A stretch of DNA of 64,000 nt from Schizochytrium sp. CCTCC M209059 (lineage: Eukaryota > Sar > Bigyra > Thraustochytrida > Thraustochytriidae): positions 669,607 to 733,606 of the forward strand of contig KN805372.1 in assembly GCA_000818945.1 (NCBI GenBank), written 5' to 3'. Below the pieces are notes generated by a model. That model was not told the DNA's origin, did no database searches, and was given only the letters and a program-made list of their open reading frames with translations. A program made the translations under genes and the position numbers. How positions within the stretch are numbered: position 1 is the first letter of the stretch; every line of letters starts with the position of its first letter. Positions 51,145-60,373 of the stretch are shown piece after piece.

Positions 51145-52617
51145 ATGGAGAAGAACAACGGCGGCGAGGACATGGCGCTCAGCGCAGATGCCATGTCCGC
51201 GCTGCAGGATTTCCTCGGCGAAAATGGGGGTGACGGCGACGAGCTCGCGGCGATGCTCATGTTCAGGCGCCAAAATGACTCGGATTCGGACTCGGACGAT
51301 GACGAAGAAGAGGAAGAAGAAGTCGAGAAAATCGACCACGCAGCATACTACAGGGAAAGGTTTCCTGAACGCTATGGCCTCGAAGCGGCAGCAACGGCGG
51401 CTAGCGGTGCCGAGACCTCTGCAAGCCAGCCGTCGAGGCGAGAAAACCCTATTGCGCTCGTAACACTCGAAGATGACTACGTGCAAGATTTGCTGTTGTC
51501 TGCATTCGAATCGAGGCCACATTGGCGCGTCTCAACAGCGGTCCCCGACGAGGATGCCGGGCCAGATGCCGAGGTCCCCTTTGACTTGCATTGGGGCGAA
51601 TACGAGCACTTGCAATGGTTTGGGAAGCAATTTTCAAGTGGACGCTCCCTCGTGAGCTGCTATTACAATCGTAAAGGTCTCATTCGCAAGGGCCACTTGG
51701 CATACATTTTAGAAAAGTGGCGAGCCAAACACACGGACCGGCTGCCACTGGCGCCCAAGTCGTACATTCTTACCCTCGATACCGAGGCTTCGGGCGAGGA
51801 TCCCTTGGAGGCCATTGTACAGCGGGCCGTGGAGAAATCGGGGTTTCCAGGATTCGAGGGCAAACCATGGATTCTCAAACCAAGCGTCACAAATCAAGCC
51901 AACGGTATCGCCGTGATCGACTCCGGTGATGGACTTAACGCGGTCATGGAGAAGGCCGACGAGATGCAGCGCGCTGGAGACTTTGTATTGCAAGACTACC
52001 TGCCGCCTCTCCTTCTCGATAAGCGCAAATTCCATCTGCGCGTTTTCATGCTCCTGAACGGAAATTTGACCGCGTACGTGTCGCCCGAGTTCTTGGCCAT
52101 CTTTTCTCTCGAGCCATACGAGAACGCGCCCCTTGAGCACACGCGCGCACACCTGACCAACATTGCGCATCAAGAGGTTCTGTCAGAGGATGATCAGCAC
52201 CGATGCATGCGGCTCTTTGAGGAAACGATTCCGGACATGGTTTCATGCGGCGCAGTAAAGGACGAAGAAGAGGGCAGGGCCCGCTTCGAAGCTGTGCGAA
52301 AACGCGTTTTCGACATGTGCGCCGAGCTCGTCGAGGCGGTATCTTCGGAGCTCACCTTTCAGCCTCGTGCCAATTGTTTTGAGCTCTTTGGGCTCGACTT
52401 TATGATTGACCCAGACTGGCACGTCTGGCTTTTGGAGGCCAATGCTGAGCCTGATCTCAGCAAGGCCGGCGACCGGCTGCAGCCCGTCATTGACGGCATC
52501 CTTCGCGATACGCTGTCCATTGTTGTTGATCGCGACCCGCGCTTTGCTGTCGTCGACGCGGAGCCCGCACCCGTCAAGTTGCACAAGGTCTTTGAGCGCG
52601 CGCCGCGACCCTTTTAG
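51145..52617 (+). CDS. Tubulin-tyrosine-ligase-family ATP-grasp protein
   Basis: 490 residues. An acidic stretch (about 50-68, DSDSDSDDDEEEEEE) precedes a complete TTL/ATP-grasp domain (about 115-470). Landmarks are WFGKQFSSGRSLVSCYYNRK, the ATP-lysine region KPWILKPSVTNQANGIAVID, and FVLQDYLPPLLLDKRKFHLR, with the DxRxx substrate/nucleotide motif and Asp-Phe-His-Leu-Arg. The block ELFGLDFMIDPDWHVWLLEANAEPDL carries the Asp and Glu that bind Mg. Members ligate amino acids to tubulin or other proteins. It lacks the long insertions of polyglutamylases and looks more like TTL/Pby1-type enzymes, so the substrate is not decided. The start is the first ATG in the frame (GAGGATGG). Confidence 0.85.
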   Translation: MEKNNGGEDMALSADAMSALQDFLGENGGDGDELAAMLMFRRQNDSDSDSDDDEEEEEEVEKIDHAAYYRERFPERYGLEAAATAASGAETSASQPSRRENPIALVTLEDDYVQDLLLSAFESRPHWRVSTAVPDEDAGPDAEVPFDLHWGEYEHLQWFGKQFSSGRSLVSCYYNRKGLIRKGHLAYILEKWRAKHTDRLPLAPKSYILTLDTEASGEDPLEAIVQRAVEKSGFPGFEGKPWILKPSVTNQANGIAVIDSGDGLNAVMEKADEMQRAGDFVLQDYLPPLLLDKRKFHLRVFMLLNGNLTAYVSPEFLAIFSLEPYENAPLEHTRAHLTNIAHQEVLSEDDQHRCMRLFEETIPDMVSCGAVKDEEEGRARFEAVRKRVFDMCAELVEAVSSELTFQPRANCFELFGLDFMIDPDWHVWLLEANAEPDLSKAGDRLQPVIDGILRDTLSIVVDRDPRFAVVDAEPAPVKLHKVFERAPRPF

Positions 52618-52654
52618 TTGATTGATTGATTGAGTGAGTGAGTGAGTGAGTGAT
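52618..52654. repeat. GAGT/GATT tetranucleotide run after the TTL-family stop
   Basis: Tandem TTGA then GTGA units in the 3' UTR region. Confidence 0.85.
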
Positions 52655-52897
52655 GATAATTCATGGTGAGTCTTTTCTCTCTCTTCTTGTCCTGTCCCCC
52701 ACTAGCACTGGCAGCATAAATGCAGTCAGTTCCGGAACGCGCGACTGCTAGCTAGCCTATTTGGCGCATTATTCGACGACCGGATTGACTCCTCGCGAGG
52801 GCCCAGGCAAAGACCAAACAAGAGCGAATCGGACACAGTGCACGCGGCGAGCTCGCGTTTGCCCTGCACCGGCGATCCCTTTCTCACCTCGTCGAGA

Positions 52898-53422
52898 ATG
52901 CTCGCGCCCGAAGACGCGGAGCGCCTGCCGGACGCGCTGCCCGAGGACGGGCACAATGCCAAGTCGGGTTTCCTCATGAAGCGCGGGCTCAGATACCAGA
53001 GCGTGCCGTGCTTTGGGACGGAATTTAAGCGCAGGTACGTGGTGCTGCGCGGCAAGTATATGTACAGGTTCAAGTCGGAGAACCACAAGCGTGTCAAAGG
53101 CGTTCCTTTGGACCTCGAAGAGTTCCAGCTCGAGGTGGCGGACTATGAAGTGGACGATGACGGCGAGGTCTTGCCATTTGCCTTCAAGTTGTCTTCGGTC
53201 CGTAAAGTTTATCTCTTCGCAGCATCTTCGGCTCGCGAGCGCCAAGAGTGGCTGCAAGCCTTGGCTGCGGCGCGCAGCCATGCGATCAAGCAGCGCCTCG
53301 GACATGCAGAGCGTCAAGCATGGGAAACCCAGAACAACAATTTGGGCGCATCACTGCAGCGACAGCATGACCGCATGAGAGATTTGCAGCGCCAAGAGGA
53401 TCAGGCAAGACTTGCCTTTTAA
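52898..53422 (+). CDS. Pleckstrin-homology domain protein
   Basis: 174 residues with one PH domain (about 18-130). It opens with KSGFLMKRG, followed by FKRRYVVLRGKYMYRFKSE, the strand block VPLDLEEFQLEVADYEV, the core FAFKLSSVRKVYLFAASS, and the C-terminal helix RERQEWLQALAAARSHAI with its conserved Trp. A charged coiled helix follows (RQHDRMRDLQRQEDQARLAF). Basic residues in the first loop (KRG...RYQS...KRRY) suit phosphoinositide binding, so a membrane-recruitment or adaptor role is inferred. The start is the first in-frame ATG; the frame is open upstream to about 52838 without ATG. Confidence 0.85.
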   Translation: MLAPEDAERLPDALPEDGHNAKSGFLMKRGLRYQSVPCFGTEFKRRYVVLRGKYMYRFKSENHKRVKGVPLDLEEFQLEVADYEVDDDGEVLPFAFKLSSVRKVYLFAASSARERQEWLQALAAARSHAIKQRLGHAERQAWETQNNNLGASLQRQHDRMRDLQRQEDQARLAF

Positions 53423-53531
53423 TTTTCTTAGAGTACGTAGGCTTTTGGGTGCTTTTGTAAAAAGTTTAAATGGTTTATTTCATTGATGTACACAAACAGC
53501 ATTTGTCTCGAATCGATCGCCTGTTTCGTTT

Positions 53532-55148
53532 TCACTCACATGTCGCGTGATCGTCAACACGGCGCAGGGTATTCACAAAATTTTCGGCAGACCGCGCCAT
53601 GTTTAAAAAGTCGCGACCTGTGGCTACCCAATGCTCGATCATGTCATCCAACTCAAAAGGGGCCTGCACGGCGTCAGCAAAGCAGGAAGGATGGCGAGCC
53701 AAGTCGCCATAGAGATCATATACTTGAGACACCTCGACATCACTCATTGAGGAAAGGGATGCCCACTCAATCAAAGCACTCGCCTCGTATCGGTCTTGTC
53801 GCTGCCACTCATCCCATCCTGAAAACCAGGCCTGAATGTCCGCGTCCGATGCACGTAGAGCGGCTTCCTTAGCGTCGCGGAAATCCGCTTCTGGTACACT
53901 GACGAGTGACGGATAGAGCATCTGCGTTGCGGAAACAGGCAAGTCAAGGTCTTCACGTAGCGCAATCTCGAATCGCAGATACACCTCCACGTCCTCTCCA
54001 GCACGAGTAGCCACGGCGGCGCGCTGAGCAATGCGCTGCGCATGTTCATGAACAATGCCAAGTCGCATGATTCGGATTCCTAGCGCGCGAAGCGCTTCAC
54101 GGTCCCCACGCGCGTGTGCAATGTGGTGCCATACCACAATCTGGTTTAAGGCCCACACAATCATATCTCCGCATGTATCGATGCTGCTTGCAATCTGGAC
54201 AAGCAGTTGCGGCCGACTCAATTCATCGTCAACAATAAGTTCTAGGGCCTCCCAAGCACGCTGCGCAAGTGCTGGTCGTAATGCCTCAACTCGAAACTCT
54301 TTGGTACTGCGAAGCTTGTGCAAGAAACGAGTGAGGGCGCCCAAATCTGCTGAATCGTTGATGACGTTTTCAAGACCATGAGCAAGCACAGTGGAAGGCC
54401 CGCTTGCTTTTACGTCACCTATATCCCTCTTCACATTGTCTGGCAACGCGATCCACCAAAAGTTCACCGCGTCGGCAAGATTTGCAAATGGTTCGGGTTC
54501 TTGAAAAGAGAGAAAGATTCGCAGTGCCGGATGCGCGAGGCCTCGGAGACGCTCAGCTTCTTCTTCGTCGACTCCGGTGTCGTGCAGTCGCACATCGCCT
54601 CTCGACTCGATCATCGAAAGCGGCAAGCTTGTGACCGCGGCACAATTCTCAATGATGATGTCGCCGTCGACACTGACTCCGTCGGGGAGAGTTTGCAAGA
54701 CTTCACAGCGCAAGAGATAGAGGTCGCGATGAACACGTAGATATTGAGGGAGTGAGGCGAGGGTGCAAAGCTCGTCGAGCATCAAGAGACCCTCGATCTC
54801 CATAGCGGACGGAAGCGTGCCAAGGCTTGGCAGGCGCTCGAGCTGCAAATCTCCTTTGAGCAGCAACGTTTCGGGAAGCTCTCGAAAAGAGGTGCAGTCC
54901 GCAATGCGTAGGCTTTGCGTGATCAGATCTGCTGGCAAGTCGACCAAGAGTGGCAAATTGCACAGCTCGAGCTCACACAGCACTTGAAGCTGGCTTGGAA
55001 GTGAAGCAAGGCTCACCAGTCCATCCACACGTAAGTTCCGTGCGACCATTGCCGTTGTTAGTTCTGTTTCGCCTCTCTGTTCATATCGAGCGTACTTTTC
55101 CTCTTCAAGTGCTCCAACGTCGTCGCGTACGAGCACGTCTTGCATCAC
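53532..55148 (-). CDS. LRR protein with bacterial-type NEL E3 ubiquitin-ligase domain
   Basis: 538 residues from ATG 55148 (or 564 from ATG 55226, with a basic leader). Residues about 30-190 form leucine-rich repeats of the short LPxxL kind (SLASLPSQLQVL, FRELPETLL, LASLPQYL, LQTLPDG, VTSLPLSM). The C-terminal 300 residues match the NEL (novel E3 ligase) domain of bacterial effectors: an N-lobe ending LRPALAQRAWEALELI, then the catalytic CxD motif DTCGDMIV (Cys326, Asp328 from 55148). The helical block EDVEVYLRFEIALREDLDLP and the end WFSGWDEW follow. In known NEL enzymes Cys forms the ubiquitin thioester and Asp activates it, with no E1/E2 hooks like RING. Intronless. NEL is typically found in secreted bacterial effectors, so a eukaryotic host copy is unexpected. 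No signal peptide or membrane segment was seen. Confidence 0.85.
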   Translation of the reverse strand: MMQDVLVRDDVGALEEEKYARYEQRGETELTTAMVARNLRVDGLVSLASLPSQLQVLCELELCNLPLLVDLPADLITQSLRIADCTSFRELPETLLLKGDLQLERLPSLGTLPSAMEIEGLLMLDELCTLASLPQYLRVHRDLYLLRCEVLQTLPDGVSVDGDIIIENCAAVTSLPLSMIESRGDVRLHDTGVDEEEAERLRGLAHPALRIFLSFQEPEPFANLADAVNFWWIALPDNVKRDIGDVKASGPSTVLAHGLENVINDSADLGALTRFLHKLRSTKEFRVEALRPALAQRAWEALELIVDDELSRPQLLVQIASSIDTCGDMIVWALNQIVVWHHIAHARGDREALRALGIRIMRLGIVHEHAQRIAQRAAVATRAGEDVEVYLRFEIALREDLDLPVSATQMLYPSLVSVPEADFRDAKEAALRASDADIQAWFSGWDEWQRQDRYEASALIEWASLSSMSDVEVSQVYDLYGDLARHPSCFADAVQAPFELDDMIEHWVATGRDFLNMARSAENFVNTLRRVDDHATCE

Positions 55149-55764
55149 TGGCGTCCTTCCCGTTGTCCTCGTCGTCGTCGAGGGCGCCGTCTCTCTTTGC
55201 GATGTTCGTCCTCGAAGAAGCCACATTCTCACTCTCTGTCCTTGTCCGCAACGCGTGGTGCGCGCACGGGACGTCTCGCGGAGCTTCGCAGCCCAGCGTC
55301 GCGTCTCCGCCGGGCCGTGCCCGCGTCCGTCTCGTTCGTCGTCCCATGAGAAATCTCGCGAGCCGGAAAACGCGTTCCGCCAAAACGGGTTCTGCAAACT
55401 TTACTCTGTAGTAAATACCGGGTAGCCGAGGCCTAGGCCTAGGCTAGAGCAGAGTGGAGCACTACGTACTATAGGTAGCGTAGTACTATAGGCCCTACTG
55501 ATGGCCGAAAGTGGGTATTTCGACTTGCAGGCGGAAATAGCCGACTTGACAGGGCCACCTAACCACCGGTGTATGTATCCTCCGCCGCGTCCTCCTTGGC
55601 TGCTGCTCCTGCGACGAGTCGAGCAGAAGAAGAACCGCGCGTACGTGCGGCACGTGCGTGCGAGCGCGGGCTGGGCTGGGCAGCGCATCGCGGCGCGGCG
55701 CGGGAGAGGAGGAGAGCAGGAGCAGGAGCAGCAGCAGCAGCAGCAGGAGGAGGTGGAGGAGAAA
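55149..55764. promoter_or_regulatory. divergent region between LRR-NEL gene and RAD50
   Basis: Contains AGGCCTAGGCCTAGGCT (55429-55445), ACTACGTACT, and two copies of GTACTATAGG (55466-55475, 55483-55492). A CAG/GCA run (about 55725-55745) lies before the RAD50 start. Promoter role inferred from layout. Confidence 0.5.
55429..55493. repeat. AGGCCTA palindrome and direct repeats upstream of RAD50
   Basis: Self-complementary GGCCTAGGCC block plus GTACTATAGG direct repeats 17 bases apart. Shares GGCCTAGGCC and CTACGTACT with 34021-34055. Confidence 0.8.
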
Positions 55765-58700
55765 ATGGAGGCGGAAGACAGCGCCAACACGTCGGCGCCC
55801 CGCGGCGCGACGCTGTCGCGATTAGCGATCCGTGGGGTTCGCAGCTTCGGGCCCGACGAGGAGCAGGTGATCCGCTTCGACAAGCCGCTGACGGTGATCT
55901 CGGGTCAGAACGGCGCCGGCAAGACGACGGTCTTGGAGTGCCTCAAGTATGCCACGACGGGCCAGCTCCCTCCTGGAGCGAACAATGGACAGGGATTCGT
56001 GCACGACCCGAAAATGGCGGGCGTCACCGAGGTCAAGGCCGAGGTCAAGCTCGTGGTGCAGACGCGAGCATCCGAACGGCGCGCGTACTTTGTCTCGCGC
56101 AAAATGAAACTCACCCAACGGCGTACTAAGCTTGAGTTCAAGCAGCTTGAAGGTCTGCTAAAGATGAAGGATCGTCGCACCGGACAAGAGGAGACCATGT
56201 CGGGCAAATGTTCCGATCTGGATCGTATGGTCCCGCTCTTCATGGGCGTCAGCTCGGCAATCCTGCAGTCGGTCATCTTTTGCCACCAAGAGGACTCTTC
56301 ATGGCCGCTTCAGGAAAGCTCCGTGCTCAAGAAAAAGTTTGACGACATCTTTGACAGCACACGGTACAGTAAAGCACTCGACGAGGTGAAAAAGCAAAAA
56401 AAGCGCCTCAACGACGTTTTCCGGGATGCAAAGGAACGCAAAAGCGTCCTCGAATCGCAGCGAAAACATGCGAGAGACTTTACCGACGATCGCAACGAGC
56501 TTCTGGAAAGTATCTCGACCTTGCAGTCTTCGCTGGCAACAACCAAGGAGGAGCTTAATGCAGTCGAGGAGAAGATTGTCGACGTGCAACGCAAGCTCGA
56601 GGAAACAGACACCATTCGCAAGCGCCTTGCCCAAACAAAGATTACCTACGACGTTAAGCGCGAGGCGCTACGCGAACTTCGAGACAAGATTGGCAGCGAC
56701 GTGCTCAGCGGCAATGCCGCCAAGTCGACCAGCGAGATCGAGACGCAACGAGAACAAGTCCGCGCCGAACTCGCATCCTATGAAAAGCGTCTTGCGGCCA
56801 TCAAAGTGGACGCAGAAGCTGCAGCGCGCAAGCGTGAACGTGCAGACGCGGCCGTCGTCTCGGCGGAGCGCGAGGAAGCAGTTCTGAAGGAGAAGCTGCG
56901 CAACTATGCTGCAAGTGAGTCGAAACTTCTCAGCGAGCTGCATGTCGTGGTGGTCAAAGATGGCGCGCTCGAGCTTGCCGATCGCCTCAAGGCCGCCTTG
57001 GACGCACCCCCCGTGAATTCAGCCTCTTCCGCGCCTGATGTTGCCGTCGCGCGTCGCGCGCTGGTTGCCGAGGCTCTTCAGCACGTGCGCAAGCGTGCCC
57101 AAGATGCTGGGTCAGCTCTTGAAGCGCGCACAACTGAAGTCGACGCGCAGCGTGACGAGGTGCGTGCCAAACTCGCCGAGGTTCGTTCTCAGGTCTCCAG
57201 TATTGAGGCGACGATTCGTGAGCTTCGTAGCGAGGAGGCCAATAAGCTGGACCAAATGCACGAGATTCAAGATGAGCTTTCGAAGATGGATGGCAACTTT
57301 TCTGCCCTTGGGCCTCGTGTTGCGCAACTCGATCAAAATATCGCTCAACAGGCTGAATCTCTCAAGCAACTCGAGGCGAGCGTGGCAAAAGATGACCCGA
57401 AACCCGCCTTGCGTGAGGCAGACGCTGATATTGTCACGTTGAGCAACGACCTACGCGATGTGAGCGACAGGATCGAGCAGCTCGAGGCGCAGCACGATCA
57501 GGTGCAAGACTACCGAAGGCTCGTGGCCTCAGCTCGCGACGAGCAGAATCGACACCCTGGACTTCTCGACGATATTAAGCGTCGTATGCACGAAATTCAT
57601 CTTTACGAGGAGGAGCTCGCAGATGATGCTTCGGCGCGCCTGAGCTCGCTCGAACAGAGCGTGCAATTAGTTTCGAGCGACCATCACGAAGTCATTGCCA
57701 GCACTCTTGAGGCCACGCGCGAGGGCGCCGAGGGCGTTGCAGCTGACCTGGGAGCCTTTGCCACTCAAGCGGAGACTGCGCTGGCCACCGCGGAAGCCGC
57801 TTTGAAGGAGGAAGGCTTGAAGATTGCCAAGATTGAGCAAGAAAAGACGGCCGCCGAATCAAGTCTTGCTTCTGCGCACAAGGAGCTGGCCACACTCGCT
57901 CCGCCACGGTTGTCCGAGGCTGTACAAGCGCGTCTCAATGACGGTGAATCCGAAGACGCCATCCGCAAGATCCTTGAGAAGCAAGTTGAAAAGGTCCAGG
58001 GTGACTACTATGACTTTGTGGCGGCCGCAGACTACCTCAACACTGTGCTCGAAAAGCTCTCGCGACAGCCTGTCAACGCCGAGCACGCGTGCCCAGCCTG
58101 TATGCGGCCTATCGGGGATACTTGGGGCGAAGAGATCACGGAGCGCAACAAAAAGGCGCTCCAGACATCGCTCCCTAGCCTCGTCCTGGCAGATGGCGGT
58201 TGCGAAGGTCATGCGACGCGTCTGGTCTCGTGGAGCTCGCAAAAGCACGCCGAGCGCTGCATTGAGTATCCACCAAACAAGGAGCTTCGTGGCTACGATC
58301 TTTTCCGCTGCATGCTCATTCTGCAGCGCGAGCTGTCGTTGGATGAGGGAGACGGCTCGCGCAAAGCACGTCTCCTGGAAGCCAAACAAACCGCGGAGCA
58401 AGAACAAAAGGATTTTGAAAAGGCGATTCCTGTATTGCAAATGCGCGCACGGGTCAAGGCGCAGATGACCGACAACGAAAAGGCGCTTCGCGATGCCACG
58501 GAAGCTCTAAGTGCAAGTCGGTCACAGCAAGCGAAACTTGAAGCCAAAGTCCAGACATTGCGCAGTGGCAAGCTGGAACCTGCAACGACAGCACGTGACG
58601 TTGTGCAAAGTCTCTTGGACTCGTGCCTTTCTGCCGCGCGGCATGCCACCAAAGCAGGTGATCTTGGCCTTTCCTCTGCGGTTCTTGAGCAAGCGGTACA

Positions 58701-60213
58701 AACCGTTGCGGGAGAAAGCCCATTGCAGGCCGCTCGGCTTGCGCGCGAGGACGTGGAAAACAAGATCGCCAAGAAACGCGCTGAGAAGGAACGACTTCAA
58801 GAGGAATGGCAGCGCAAACAAGCCCGACTTCAACGAGCACAGACGCAGCTCTCGGACCTGCGAAATCGACGCATTGAGATGCGCGAGCAGTCGCAGCGCT
58901 TTGAAGAACTATCGAAGCGCAAGAATCTTGTCGTAGACGAGCGGCAAAAGGTGGTGGAGCGAATTGCTCGCGAAACTAAAATCAAATCCGTCAAGGCTGA
59001 GGAGGTGCAAAGACAAGAAGCCGCTTTGGCCGCCTTTGAGGCCCAACGCAAGGATGAGCTCGGACGCTTGCAACAGGCAAGTTCTGGGCTTACCAACGCC
59101 GTGGCCATCGCGAATGGCCTCGTCGCCCAGCTTGACCCGGAAAAGCTTGCCGAGACGGACACGGCGGCCCGCGCCAATCTGGAAACCCTTCGCAATGCAC
59201 AGCAAGCGGCTGAGGTAGCGCGCAAGAACGTGCGCGCCAAGGAAACCGAGACGGAAGCGGTCAAGCACGACATTTCCGAGCTGGAAAAGGCCGAGGGCCA
59301 ACTTGATGACATTGTCCGCTTCTACCGAGACCAGGCCGAACTTGCCGAAAATAAGACTGTACGCGCAGGCTTGCTCGCGGAGTTGCAGGAGAAGATCGAC
59401 GGTCATGACACCCTCGAGGTTGAAAAGGATAACTTGGACGAAGATCGCCGCAAACTCGAGCGTGAAGAAGCCAGTATGGCCGCCCGTGCCAACGAGCTCG
59501 AGCGTCAGTGCGCGGCAATTGAAGAACGATTGCAGAGCGAAGAGCTTCGAAATATCGAAGAACGATATCGCGCGGCCTACATCGAGGCCCGAACAACGAA
59601 AATGGCCGCCGACGATCTCGACAAGTACTACAAGGCACTGGACACGGCCCTCATGCGCTTTCATTCGATGAAAATTGAAGAGATTAACCGGCGGATCGCA
59701 GAGCTCTGGGGCGTCATGTACCGTGGAGGTGACATTGACCGCATTGAGATTCGATCCGAGGGAAAAACGACGGCAAATCGTCGCTCGTACAACTATCGCG
59801 TTGTCATGACCAAGGGAGACACGCAGCTCGATATGCGCGGGCGCTGCTCCGCAGGCCAGCGCGTAATGGCCGCGCTTGTGATTCGCATGGCGCTTGCCGA
59901 GACGTTCAGCATCAATTGTGGCATCCTGAGCGTTGACGAGCCCACCGTTAACCTCGATGAGCCGAACAAGATCGGTCTCGCGAACGCGCTTGCCCAAGTT
60001 CTCAAGTTGCACAAGGACTCGCGCTTTTTTCAGCTCATCCTCATCACGCATGATCAAGACTTTGTCGATCGCATTGCGCAGCATGTCCACAATCTCGACA
60101 TGGAGGCGAATTACTACAACGTCACCCGCCACATTAACGTGAACACGAACAAGTACGTGTCGCGAATCGCTCCACTTTACGCAGACGACGATCACCGCAG
60201 CGTAGCGAGTTAA
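55765..60213 (+). CDS. RAD50: RAD50 DNA double-strand-break repair ATPase
   Basis: 1,482 residues. Part of the MRE11-RAD50-NBS1 complex that senses and tethers double-strand breaks. Walker A GQNGAGKTT (47-55) follows LSRLAIRGVRSFGPDEEQV. The Q-loop region is FCHQEDSSWPL (about 172-182). The long coiled coil is broken by the zinc hook CPAC (Cys776, Cys779 in HACPACMRPIGD). The ABC signature SAGQRVMAAL is near 1362, and Walker B ILSVDEPTVNLD and the D-loop are near 1388-1400. The C-terminal ILITHDQDFVDRI contains the H-loop His. All parts are intact. The frame is open upstream to ATG 55501, but the segment before 55765 is low-complexity. The ATG giving MEAEDSANTS is preferred because the conserved region starts 17 residues later. 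Intronless. Confidence 0.97.
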   Translation: MEAEDSANTSAPRGATLSRLAIRGVRSFGPDEEQVIRFDKPLTVISGQNGAGKTTVLECLKYATTGQLPPGANNGQGFVHDPKMAGVTEVKAEVKLVVQTRASERRAYFVSRKMKLTQRRTKLEFKQLEGLLKMKDRRTGQEETMSGKCSDLDRMVPLFMGVSSAILQSVIFCHQEDSSWPLQESSVLKKKFDDIFDSTRYSKALDEVKKQKKRLNDVFRDAKERKSVLESQRKHARDFTDDRNELLESISTLQSSLATTKEELNAVEEKIVDVQRKLEETDTIRKRLAQTKITYDVKREALRELRDKIGSDVLSGNAAKSTSEIETQREQVRAELASYEKRLAAIKVDAEAAARKRERADAAVVSAEREEAVLKEKLRNYAASESKLLSELHVVVVKDGALELADRLKAALDAPPVNSASSAPDVAVARRALVAEALQHVRKRAQDAGSALEARTTEVDAQRDEVRAKLAEVRSQVSSIEATIRELRSEEANKLDQMHEIQDELSKMDGNFSALGPRVAQLDQNIAQQAESLKQLEASVAKDDPKPALREADADIVTLSNDLRDVSDRIEQLEAQHDQVQDYRRLVASARDEQNRHPGLLDDIKRRMHEIHLYEEELADDASARLSSLEQSVQLVSSDHHEVIASTLEATREGAEGVAADLGAFATQAETALATAEAALKEEGLKIAKIEQEKTAAESSLASAHKELATLAPPRLSEAVQARLNDGESEDAIRKILEKQVEKVQGDYYDFVAAADYLNTVLEKLSRQPVNAEHACPACMRPIGDTWGEEITERNKKALQTSLPSLVLADGGCEGHATRLVSWSSQKHAERCIEYPPNKELRGYDLFRCMLILQRELSLDEGDGSRKARLLEAKQTAEQEQKDFEKAIPVLQMRARVKAQMTDNEKALRDATEALSASRSQQAKLEAKVQTLRSGKLEPATTARDVVQSLLDSCLSAARHATKAGDLGLSSAVLEQAVQTVAGESPLQAARLAREDVENKIAKKRAEKERLQEEWQRKQARLQRAQTQLSDLRNRRIEMREQSQRFEELSKRKNLVVDERQKVVERIARETKIKSVKAEEVQRQEAALAAFEAQRKDELGRLQQASSGLTNAVAIANGLVAQLDPEKLAETDTAARANLETLRNAQQAAEVARKNVRAKETETEAVKHDISELEKAEGQLDDIVRFYRDQAELAENKTVRAGLLAELQEKIDGHDTLEVEKDNLDEDRRKLEREEASMAARANELERQCAAIEERLQSEELRNIEERYRAAYIEARTTKMAADDLDKYYKALDTALMRFHSMKIEEINRRIAELWGVMYRGGDIDRIEIRSEGKTTANRRSYNYRVVMTKGDTQLDMRGRCSAGQRVMAALVIRMALAETFSINCGILSVDEPTVNLDEPNKIGLANALAQVLKLHKDSRFFQLILITHDQDFVDRIAQHVHNLDMEANYYNVTRHINVNTNKYVSRIAPLYADDDHRSVAS

Positions 60214-60373
60214 GCTATGCTTGAACTAATGTTTTGGTGCGTGGATTGCCTGCTGACATGGTTAATGAACTGAAAAAGAATGTCGTTCGTTGTTGGTTAG
60301 TCTAGAAGAAAAAATGGACACAAGGGATGCACCATCCATCGTATGTTTGATTGCGGGTGATGGAGATCCCACG
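60214..60373. other. short convergent intergenic region
   Basis: 160 bases between the RAD50 stop and the SDR stop; probable 3' UTRs. Confidence 0.5.

Noticed and set aside
55501..55764. Upstream RAD50 extension from ATG 55501
   Set aside because: The 88 added residues are low-complexity and end in a Gln/Glu run; the conserved start lies just after 55765.
58909..60195. 428-residue minus-strand frame within RAD50
   Set aside because: It mirrors the RAD50 coiled coil and carries no domain; the opposite strand is certain.
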